Assembly: GCA_038030265.1 (NCBI GenBank)
Contig: CM075939.1
Coordinates: forward strand, 22,921,253-22,985,252
Length of the DNA: 64,000 nucleotides
From: Corythucha ciliata
Lineage: Eukaryota; Arthropoda; Insecta; Hemiptera; Tingidae
Reading direction: 5' to 3'
The notes beneath the pieces were generated by a model that had not been told where the DNA came from, searched no databases, and saw nothing but the letters and a program-made list of their open reading frames with translations. Numbering within the stretch: position 1 is the first letter of the stretch; every line of letters begins with the position of its first letter. Below, one piece after another: positions 32,061 to 42,700 of this stretch. The translations under genes and the position numbers were made by a program.

Positions 32061-32480
32061 TCGACGGCAATAATGCAGGGGGTTTTTCTAGGTCCAAAAT
32101 GGACCAAAAAAGTCCATATAAATATTGGTCCGATTTCCAACCGTTATCGAGATAATCGATATTTTAGTATTTTTAGCCATGACGTTGGTTTTATTGGATT
32201 CAGCGCTTATAAGTCGAGAACAGTTACACGTACATTAAATCTGAGGGCACTACCGAAAAGAGCAGACATTTTTCAGTGGGAATTGGTCCAGTTATCCCCA
32301 AACGTAGTCGCACTATTCCAGTAACCAGTCAGATTGTGGAGATTTGTACCGATTTTAGGCAGTTTAGCCGTAACTTGAAAGCATGATAGCGAATCTTGTA
32401 TTGCTATCCAGGTTTGGCAAATTTCACAAAAACCTGCCTGATTAGTGCAATCAAAATACCAAACCCAGATCATCGCACCC
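32060..32480. other. Probable fragment of a foldback-element arm
   Basis: Contains GTTATCGAGATAATCGATA (32142) followed about 80 bases later by a block similar to one in the palindrome at 38530-40732 (TTAAATC...AAAAGAGCA). No partner arm is found nearby. Confidence 0.35.
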
Positions 32481-32579
32481 CTTCGTAAAAGTTTGGAAAG
32501 ATGAACACATTTCGAGCTAAAAAGTGCTTATTTGGGTGTTCTTTGCAACAGGCCTTTGCGAAGAAATGAAGGTGAAAAA

Positions 32580-34420
32580 CCATTTTCACCGCGAATTCGA
32601 GTTTTTTCCACAATTCAGCGCTTCTTCTTAATTTTATTTCGGTGAATTGGCGATTTGTCTCCACATATTTTAGTCGCGAATTAACGATTTTTCTGAATTT
32701 ATGCCGAGAATTTGTGTTTTTCCTGGTTTCAGCCGCTAATGAGCATTTTTTCCTCATTCTATATCCACGAAGTTGCCACCGGATGCATGCTCAAGCTGTT
32801 CTCAATTTAAACCCTAATTGGCCATATTTTTCATGGTTTTAGCCGTGAATTAGTTATTGTAGCTAATTTTAGCCTATATTTAGCGATTTTCTACATTTGA
32901 GCCGTGAGTATTCCCCCGTTTTCGCCGCGAATGATAATGCTTTTTCGAAATTTTATCCGCGATCAGCAGTTTTCCTCATTTAGCCGCGGATTAGCGATTT
33001 TGTATTAGTTGTGAATTAGTAAGTTTTCGACTTTCAGCCATGATCTAGCGCTTTTTTTCACTTTGAGCCACGAACTTTATTGCCTCCAAGTAGCCGAGAA
33101 TAGTGTTTTCGCCATTTCAGGCGTGAATTAGCGTTTTTTCTCAAAACAACGGGTGATTTATCGATTTTTCACCATTTTAATTGTGATTTTTGAATGGTGT
33201 TCCGTTATTTGACCCGCAAATTAGGTACTACTGCTTTTCTTCTTTTTATTCACGCATTTTAGAGTATTTTCTATATTTTCTCCGTGTGAAGTAACGTTTC
33301 ACCTTAAGCATTAGCTAAGTATTTTTCTTAATTTTAGCTGTGATTTGGTGATTGTTCTCACTTATTCTGTTGGTGAATCAGAGATTGTTCTCAATTTCAC
33401 CCGTGAATTAGCCATTTATCTCAATTTAAGCCTCAAATTAGCAAATTAGTGACATTGTCAATTTCGGTATGGAAGTTGCTTCCAGAAACCTCGAATTAGT
33501 GATTTTTTTCTCAGTTTTGGGCAGGAATATTACTACTCTATCCCAACTTTCAGCTGCTTACTTGCCCCCAAGAATAGCACATTATAGTGCGCCTTCCCAA
33601 TTTTTAGGTGCTCTAAAAGACATACAAAAACTGGGGATCAGCGTATTTTCTCCTTTTCAGCCCCCCGGTTGCCCCCCCCCCACCCCAGGAGAATCAGGAC
33701 ATTTCCTCAATTTTTGACCCTAATTAGTGTTTTTCCAATTTTCGCCGCGAATTAGCAGATTTTTTCATGATCCGCGAATTTGAATTTTTCACTTCATATA
33801 TGTGGAGGTTTGTGCTTTTTTTCATTTGGTCAACTTGTGTGGCCGCAATTACGTTTTTCTCTATTTTAATTGCGAATGAGCGTTTTATAGAGAGCTTTCT
33901 CAGTTTTAGCCGCGAATTAGCGAGTTTTCTCAAATATCGCCGTGAATTAGCGATTTTTCTCAATTTCAGCACCACAATATTAGCGCTTTTTCTCAATTTT
34001 AGCCACGAATTAGCCTTTTCGTTCAATTCTTAGCCATTATCGACGTCCCCAATGTTCACCACGAATTAACGCTTTTTCTCAATTTTATCCGCGTATTATT
34101 TCTCAATTTTTGCCAAGAATTAAAGCTTTCACAAAATTTTAGCCGTGAATTCGCGGATTCTCTCAACATTTATCGAAAAAAATATTCTCTTTCTCCATTT
34201 TAGTCACAAATGAGCGATTTTTTTCATTTGTTGGTCATGAATTACTAATTTGTCTCAATTTTATCCCTGTGAACAGTGCGTTTATAGTGGTAAAAGGGCC
34301 ACCATAAGCTATGCAAATTCTCAAAATGTGTCTCATCTCAATTTTAGCCTCGAATCAGAGCTTTTTCTTAATTTTAGTCTTGAGTGAGCTGCTTCGAGAA
34401 AACATGAATTGGAGTTTTCC
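32580..34420 (+). repeat. Family B tandem array, forward, second block
   Basis: Same degenerate unit and orientation as 29830-31320. The best-kept stretch is 33905-34020, where units follow each other at 30 bp (GCGAATTAGCGAGTTTTCTC, GTGAATTAGCGATTTTTCTC). Open frames here encode repetitive SRELASFLNF-like or ANSRLKLRKL-like peptides on the two strands and are not genes. Confidence 0.7.
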
Positions 34421-36557
34421 CATTATTAAGAAATGTTGAAAACAAATCACTCCGGCAGCTGGCACTCGGATAAAGTGCATAGTGCAGTATACGGTTCTTT
34501 TGTGTGTCAGAGTATACAAAATGGTGAAAAGGAGCAGTTAGCGCCAAAAACAAGTTCTAATGGACACAACTGCCCTCAAATTAGTCAAAAACGAGCGTTT
34601 TGAATTATTGTCGGTTTATTCGTTATTCAGATTTGGTCACATCTAAGAAGGTTTCACGGCTCCGTAGTCCAAAAACAGGGATTATTTGCGGTTCTCAGCT
34701 ACAAAAGCCATGACTTCACAGCTTATCAGCAGCGAAAACGAAATATAGTGAGAAGGCAAAACAAGAAGATTTTAGCTAGCTTTTAGTAGCGAAAACCCAC
34801 AGAAGTAAAAATCTAATCAGTTTTTGTTGGAAAAAAGTCATCTGTTTGGACGCCCACTTAAGGGAATTTAAGTTTAAGAAATGTCTATGAATACGGGCCA
34901 GATACGGGCCTTAGGCCCGTATTCATGTAGTCGTCACTCAGGCTGAGTATTCGCTTATTAGGACTCATAACAGATGATTCACTAATTAAAACGACCGATT
35001 TAAATTTGAAGTCGCTCAAGCAAATACTGAGTTTGAGTGACGATGACGACTATGAACACGGCCCTAATTCTATATGCTAGAGGTGAAAAAATCACCAATT
35101 CGCAGCTTAAATTGTGAAAATCACTAATTCATGGATAGAATTGACAAAAAGCGCTAGCTCACACCTGGAGGCCTATTCTCTAACAACAAGCAATATTTTT
35201 TTGGCCAGCCATGTGTCCATTTCATTCATTTCTTTGAAGAAAATTAATGAAATAAACATATGACTTCGAAAAAGCTATTGCTTCGGAGTTAATAAGCCCC
35301 CTGCAATTGAGGATAAACAGATAGACTTTCCAATTTTACCTGCAATTCGCAGGTAAAAGTTTGTTTTCAAGGTCAGCCCTATTAGGTTTTTTTATTTCAG
35401 CTGTTTTTCATGCACTTCAACCCCTTGCCAGGGGGTTGATCGGGCTGTCAAAATATTTGGACCAATCAGGTCTAACGTCAAATTTAAAGCTTTTTTTAGC
35501 AGGCGCAAATGAAAGGGTTGTGCCGGCCGTGTTTTGAAAATGAGCGCGCTTTCACTCTTTTTCGAGTCTTGTTCGAATAAAACTTGATGAACTCCTTTTT
35601 TTCGCTTTACTAGACAGGGGCGAGAACGCTGATCGTGATTTTTACCTTTTGATTTTAAAAACGAGAGTTCTTCGAAGAGAAAATAAATGAAATAAAATTT
35701 GTGAAGATAGAAGTTTACACGCTTGTTATTTATCGTCATGGCACTGGAACTGAGCGACCATATTGCTCACTCACACAGGCTCAGCCTCTCACGCACATTC
35801 TCTCAGATCCCTCTGATCACAAGAGTTCATTAGTCCAATAATTTTCCGTGGTGGAACCCCCGGGTCGACTGCGTTCCTTTCCCCTCCCTAGTATTTTCTT
35901 CTTTTCCCCGCACTCATTCTCTTGGGGTTTTCAGTTTTTCCTTTTGAGCAGAATTTTTCGGGGAAATAAAATTTGTGACCGTGCGGTTTGCGTAGTATTT
36001 TCGTGAGTTTTTGAAAAAGTCAGCTGTGTGTGAAATTCGTTTCCAAATAAAATTATCGTCTACTGGGTTGGTTTATGGTGAAACGCGAGTGAAGGAAAAA
36101 ACGCGGTGTTCTTCGGGAGTTTTCCACTCCTGTTTTGTTTGTTTGGAGATCGGCGAGAGTTTTCGTGATGGAAGTGACAAAGGGCTTTTCGTCGTTTCGG
36201 TGAGGCGTTTTCAATGCTGTGGATTATGATCTCTCTCGAGGAAATTACGCACGGGACTTTAAACTCATTGCCGTCCTGTGATAGTTCGTGTACAAGTGTT
36301 TCGAGTCACGTCTTGATCCATCTCGCGTAGCCCAAGGTACTAAATTTCTCAAAAAGTGATGAAAATATGAATTACATGCGGTAACACCTTTTACGGGGTT
36401 TTGTTCGCAGATCACGCGGCTTGTTTTGTGTTTCCCCTCCCCCTTTCTACCTGGAAAAAGGGTTGCGTGGTGTTAATCCTCTAAGCCCCCTAGCAATTCA
36501 TCACCCTTTTCTTCCTGTTTTTATTTTCGTATTTTGAAAAAGAATCTTTCCCCAACC
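34421..36557. other. Upstream region and 5' UTR of UBR3
   Basis: 34800-34905 is a partial MITE X. Reverse family B units are at 35075-35165, and a palindrome TTTTACCTGCAATTCGCAGG is near 35335-35360. About 35700-36557 is less repetitive and probably holds the UBR3 promoter and 5' leader; the exact start site is not visible. A 115-codon minus-strand open frame at 35392-35739 has no recognisable family. Confidence 0.4.
34911..35067. mobile_element. Hairpin MITE, ends TTAGGCCCGTATTCAT
   Basis: Left TTAGGCCCGTATTCATGTAG with GTCGTCACTCA, right TGAGTGACGATGACGACTAT with GAACACGGCCCTAA. About 155 bp with inverted arms of roughly 60 bp. Termini relate it to MITE X. Confidence 0.65.
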
Positions 36558-36783
36558 ATGGAAGACGACTACATGCCTTCTGCCACGCTCATGGGCCTCG
36601 GACGTCGTCATGCCGCAACTGTCATTCGATCGCAATGCGTCAATTTTCAGTCCATGAAAATGTTGAACGAATTATTAGACATCGTGCTCAATCCTGCGAT
36701 AGCCATCGACGACAGAGGAAATATTGACTGGTGCAGGTGGTTGATGGCCGGCGGCAAGACCCCCGATGATTTTACTGCGACTG
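36558..36783 (+). CDS. UBR3: UBR3 exon 1
   Basis: Encodes [20 protein letters not shown] through [20 protein letters not shown] and ends after the first base of a codon at ACTG|GTGAGT. The next known block of the protein ([14 protein letters not shown]) begins in the exon at 61090 in the matching phase. The animal UBR3 protein is continuous across this point, so no coding exon appears to be missing from the intervening 24.3 kb. The N-terminus is shorter than the alanine/glycine-rich vertebrate one. Confidence 0.9.
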
Positions 36784-39700
36784 GTGAGTCATTTTGATAA
36801 TTGTTTCCTGTTTTGAGATCTTTCGAGATGAAAACACGAGACCAAAACTATCTAGTTTTCCTATTTCCCCGTGTCGCCTTGAGTTTGAAGGGGTGCCTTG
36901 TGAAATGAATTATATGGGTCGTTCAAGGTCAATGCTCTGGCACAAATTTCATTTTTTCAATGTGTCGATCCTTGAACGTGTAACTACTTAATAGTTTGAT
37001 TGGCTAAATTGGGCCTTCGGGCGTACCACGACTTCCTTGAAGTTGAATAGTATTATTTTGGAAATTTCGATGCTCCGATATTCACGTAACCGTCCCAAAT
37101 CTATAGGCTCTCTTTCGAAAACTCGTCCGTCTATTTTGTTCATCATAGGTTCATTCCATTAACAGACAGATCTTTACGAGCAAATTGGTGTGGTCACGTA
37201 GTCAAATTTATAAACTGCTGTCCAAAGACAATCATGAATTTTAAGGATCATCAAAGCTAGTCGACTGGATAAGAAACCTATGAGATTCACTCATCTAGGC
37301 CTTTAGGATTATGTTTTTCGTGTTACAACGTTACGTCTCACGTATCCTGCGGAATATGCGTTATTTCAGCGGAATCGTTCATTGCTCTCTCAGTTCTGAG
37401 TTCATTAACCCCTATCAGTCGTTCAACATCATAATGAATTGATAGCTATTACAATTAAGGTTCAAGATATGCTTATATGATATTTGCGGTGTTTTCATAA
37501 GAATGTACCTAGTAATCACCGTTCACACTCCGTACAAGCTCAGGCGCAATAAAGGGAATGCTTGCTATCTGCTTAAAAATTGCTGTGTTACACATTGCAA
37601 GTCAATGCTTGGATTCTCTTATGTAGAATTTCATACATATAATGTTCGGATGCCTTGCATTTTTCTGTGGAAGATAAAAGGGCCATTTTTCTCATAAAGG
37701 GCTCTTAAAGTCTCCCCCTCTACAGGCCTAATCAGTTTATTGAAGTTCCGGTTACTCTAGCCAAGTGATTCTCAACCTGGTGGTTAGGTGGGGGTGCAAG
37801 CGATTTCCGGGGGGGGGGGGGCGTGAACTTGTTCCCAATTCCCCATGTTCGTAATGTTGAGACTCGCCATATAAATATAATGGAAACTTCAGGTTTCACA
37901 TTTTTGTTTTATTACGCTGTGCGTGAGTCTCTCAAAGCATACTCAATTGAGTAATGCAGTCAGCAGGCCTGTCGTGAGATGGGGGGAGAGGGCACTGGGT
38001 CCTTTATCGCCGGGCTCGGATTTAAAATCATGAAAAGGAAGAAAAGAGAAAAAAAGGGGAAGCTTTACTGAGGCTGGAGCTCTACGGTGCTTGCAGTGGT
38101 TGGGTCTTGTTTGTGTTTGGAGTTTTTAATGTGGTAAAACTGTGTTTTTCTGTGGTTTGGAGCTTGGCTGTGGTTGAGAGCTTTGCTTTGGTTGGTCCTT
38201 TGCTGTGGTTCGACCATTGTTGTGGTTGGACATTGGCAGCGTGGCTCAGCATTCTTTGTGATAGAGACGTAGTCGGTCCCGAACAAAATGCACCAAAAGG
38301 GGCTGTCATTGCCCCTAAAAGTGGTCAAAAATGAGCGCTTGGCCTTGCCATTGCTTTCGGACAATTTTCTCTTTTCCTTGCACTTTCGAGTGCACAAAGC
38401 GTTAATTTGTGGCTAAAAGAGGGGGAAATCGCTAATTCTTCACTATCAGCCACTTTTCTAAGCAATTGTTGCAGATTTTTTTAATCGATGATCTTTATGT
38501 TGATTTGGCTGTTCTGAAATCTTAATGGGAAGTTCGTTTTTTAATTTGAACACACACAGCCGCGTTAGGCCAGTCAATATAAACATCAAACATCGCAAAT
38601 ATGCATGTAATGGTTTTTTCTTTTGCACATTGTTAGGGCCAATGAGAGTAGTCTATACTCAAGTTTGCAACCTTAAAAACCTTGTGCTCAACTCGTGGCA
38701 CTCGAAAAACCACGAAATTCCATCAATTGTTTAGGTTGTTAACCAAAAATACCAGAAGAAAGCGTTTTTCGAGCATGACCACAGTATACATTGTTGAAGC
38801 CAACTAAATTTGCTACAATTTAAGCCCAGTCCGAGCGTCCTACGTTTGTAATTTTCGGAGATACAGCCAATCAAAAAATGTGTAGTGTCAATAAAAGCGA
38901 GATTTTATTGATAGGGTCATTTTTCAAGACCCGTAGCACTCAAACATAATGGTCCTACAGAATATCCACGCGAGAATAAATCTCAGGCAGTAACTCAATT
39001 TGAATCTGACGCTATTGCCTAAAATTTATTTTCGCGTGGATATTCTATAGGACAGGGTGACTGGTACTTGGATGAGCAAAATAATAGGGGTGATTAAACA
39101 TCAAAAATGCAACAAAAATTGTCTTATGACCTAGGGCCGATTTCCTTTCCTAGTCGAGATAATAGATTTTTTCACGTTTTTCAGCACATCACTGGTTTTC
39201 GCAACAAAAACAGCTGTAACTTGCGAAGCATGCGTCCTAGATTAAATCCAACGACACAAATGAAAAGAGCACACTTTTTTCTGTGTGAGAATGGGCATTT
39301 TGTCTAATGATAGCGAAAGATTCATTGAGTAAACTGGGAAAATATCAAGATATTTTAAAAAATGTCAGTTTTTGACAACTGTTCAAAGCTAGACTACATT
39401 AGCCATGGTGCTCCCAGCGCCCGGCAAATTCCTCTAAAACTGTATGAAGTAATTAAGTTTAATACTTCATGCTTATTTTACTTCTATCCTTTGCAATGTT
39501 TTGAGAAAAATCCATTGTTATACCAAAAAATGAGGCAATTAGGCCCATTTTGAGTGCCTAAAAGAAGATACGAAAGCTATTTCAAGAAATTCTTTTCAGC
39601 TTATTCCACTTTTATTTGTCTTTCCTCATAGATGAGCATAGGAAAAGTGAATTAAGCTGAAAAAAAAAGTTTTGGGAATGGCTCTTGATCTTCTTGTAGG

Positions 39701-42700
39701 CACTCAAAATGGGCCTAATTGCCTCATTTTTTTGTATAACAATGGATTTTTTAAAAAAATTGCACAGGACAGGAGTAAAATAAGCATGAAGTATTAAACT
39801 AGGTTACTTCATACAGTTTTAGAGGAACTTGCCAGGTCCTGGGAGCACCATGGCTAATGTAGTCTAGCTTTGAACAGTTGTCAAAAACTGACATTCTTTA
39901 AAATATCCTGATATTTTCCCAGTTTACTCAAAGAATCTTTCGCTATCATTAGACAAAATGTCTTTACTCACACAAAAAAAAGAGTGCTCTTTTCAGTGGT
40001 GTCGTTGGATTTAACCTAGGACGCTTACTTCCCATGTTACAGATGTTTTTGTTGCGGAAACCCGTGATGTGCTAAAAAACAACAAATTGATTATCTGAAC
40101 TAGGAATGGAAATCTGACCTTAGGTCATAGGAAATTTTTTGTTGCATTTTGGGTGCACAATCACCCCTCTCATTTTGTTCAACCAAGTACCAATCACCGT
40201 GTATTTGAGTGCTACGGGTCTTGAAAAATTACCCTACCAATAAAATCTCGCTTTTTGGTGAGATTAGGTATTTTGTTGATTTACTGTATTTCCTGAACTA
40301 ACAGACCCAGGATGCTCGGGCATGGCTTAAATTGTAGCAAATTTAGTTGGCTTTAACAATGTATACTGTTGTCATGCTCGAAAAACTCTTTCTTCTAGTA
40401 TTTTTGTTTAAAAACCCAGAAAAAGTGATGAAATTTCTTAGTTTTTCGAGTGCCATGAGTTAAGCACAAGGTTTTGAGGGTTGCAAACTTGAGTAATAAC
40501 TGCTCTCATTGGTCCTGACAACACGCAACAAGAAAATCAATTACATGCATGTTTGCGATTTACCCCGATTTTTGTGTCTATATTGACTGGTCTACGTAGT
40601 TTTTTTTTTTTAATATTCGTGTTTTGCCGTAGTGGCGATAAAATTGCTGATGAGGGGCACCGGGATTGAGCCCGAAATGCATATTTTTAAAAAACTACGC
40701 GGCTGTATGTGTTCAAATTAAAAAACGAACTTTTACACAACAAAAAAAACGATTTTTTGAAATTTAAGATAAGAAAGTTGAGTACAATTTAAGTACTTCA
40801 GGAGACCATAATTTTTTCTAATGTCTGAAATTCTCGTTGACCCCCCAGCAATAGGTATTTTCGAGCGACCCTCCAAACCTACGCAAGTTTCAAAATTTGT
40901 AAGTTGTGTAGTGTTTAAAGGTCGATGTACACACATCAGTACTGTGAACGGGACGTGCCCCGTACGGCAAATAAAATATTGTTCTCAATGGAAATTTAAG
41001 GGTCACGTGCCGGATATGTGTGAACAAGCCTCTCAATTGCCATATGAGAATAATATTTTACTTGTCGGACGTGCCCCGGAGATCTGTCCCACAGATATCT
41101 CTCACGAGAAATCGGTAGGTTAGTGGGGGAACACAGACCACATCTGACGGATTTAAACTCCTACCGATATCGTTCGGCAGATATTTGTAGATCTGTCGTC
41201 GTTTATTGCCCACTAACGAGCAAATTTTCACCACCGATATCTGTCGAAAACCAAAGTCATATGAAAAACCAAGTCCTCAGACTCGAGGAAAAAAATGTTT
41301 TTTGTTTTGGGTTGGGATTTTTGCTCCCGTTAAGAATAAAAAAGGAGAAAACCCGCCAAATACAAAAATTATTATATTTATTTTCGGTTTGAAGTTGTAG
41401 CGTGATATCTATCTTGATACCATATGTTTTTTTCAACACTCAACTTTTGTATAATTTTTGAATTTAGCGGGTAATCTACTTTCATAGTAGAGCAGCGCAA
41501 CGTATCGGGAGCAAAAATCCCAACCCACGAACCGCTTCATTTTTTTAACATACAAATAATTCAAAGTTCAATGACTTGGTTTTCCATATGACTTTGCGAT
41601 GAACACATAAGGCCCGTATTCATAAGACATTTCTTATACTTGAATAATTTTTTCTTAACAAAGCTGATTTGATTTTTACTTAGAATTTCAACATAGGCGT
41701 CTTTCACACTGAACCAGCACGCGGCATGTGGCAAGGCAAGAGCCACATGCAGCATGTCACATGTCATACATGCGTTCACACTGAAATGGCAGGCGCACTT
41801 AATGTCTTCTTTCCTCCTACCCACAACTCAATTTTTTGTATTTGTGTACTTAGTTCGTTTTCGCTTGGTGAGGGTGATTGCTGCACCGAGGATCTAATTC
41901 TTCTGATGACGTTATTGCGTTGATTGTTGGGCGCCCGGGGATAGAAAAAAAGAAGAACGTGGCAACCTCATCCTTATAGGCGGAACGTCGAGAAAACAGT
42001 CCTGCTATCATACCCAAGGAACTAATCCATCATCCAACAAAGTTTCAACTTTTCTATAAAATGACGATTTCTATGTTCGAAATGGTGAAGTGAACAGAAA
42101 AGATGACACCGAGGGAAAAAATGAGGCGAGAAAGCAAGAGCCGCATCGCTTTGGGTCGGAATACTCACCCGCATAACGCATGACACGCTACAAAAGACCA
42201 ACTATCCGGTCTTCTAGCTGACGTGTCGCATGGCAAATGCCATGCGTCACACCAGTGTGAACGCGCTCATTCAATTATAGCATAGCGGTCTGGTCTTCCG
42301 AATTGCGCGCGATAGCTTGTCGCATGGTAAGTGCCACGCCGCATGCTAGTTCAGTGTGAATGACGCCTTAAGTAGCGGAATCCGGTTATAAATCAAGGCT
42401 AAATGCGACAAAGTCGCTAATTCGCTGCTAAACTCAACAATAGTTCATTTATAGCTATAAATTGTAAAGACGTCGCTAATTCACTGCTTAAGTTCTTGCT
42501 GAGCCAAACAGTTCGTGGTTAAATGGGAAGACATCGCTAAATTGCTGCGAAAATGGAGAAAAAGTGCTGATTCGACATTCGAGACAGAACCGATTTGTGG
42601 CTAAATTGATACAAAGAGCGAATTAATGGCCAAAATTTAAACAAAATGCTTGCGCGCTGCTAAAAGTGAGAAATTCGTGGTTTTTGGAGGCAACTTCGCG

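Noticed and set aside
29830..34420. Regularly spaced ~30-bp repeats resembling a CRISPR array
   Set aside because: Units are contiguous and degenerate, with no constant repeat alternating with unique spacers, in a eukaryotic genome with no cas genes.
35392..35739. 115-codon minus-strand open frame upstream of UBR3
   Set aside because: Lys/Phe-rich composition typical of AT-rich non-coding DNA; no recognisable family. It could be tested by RNA-seq but is not supported by sequence alone.
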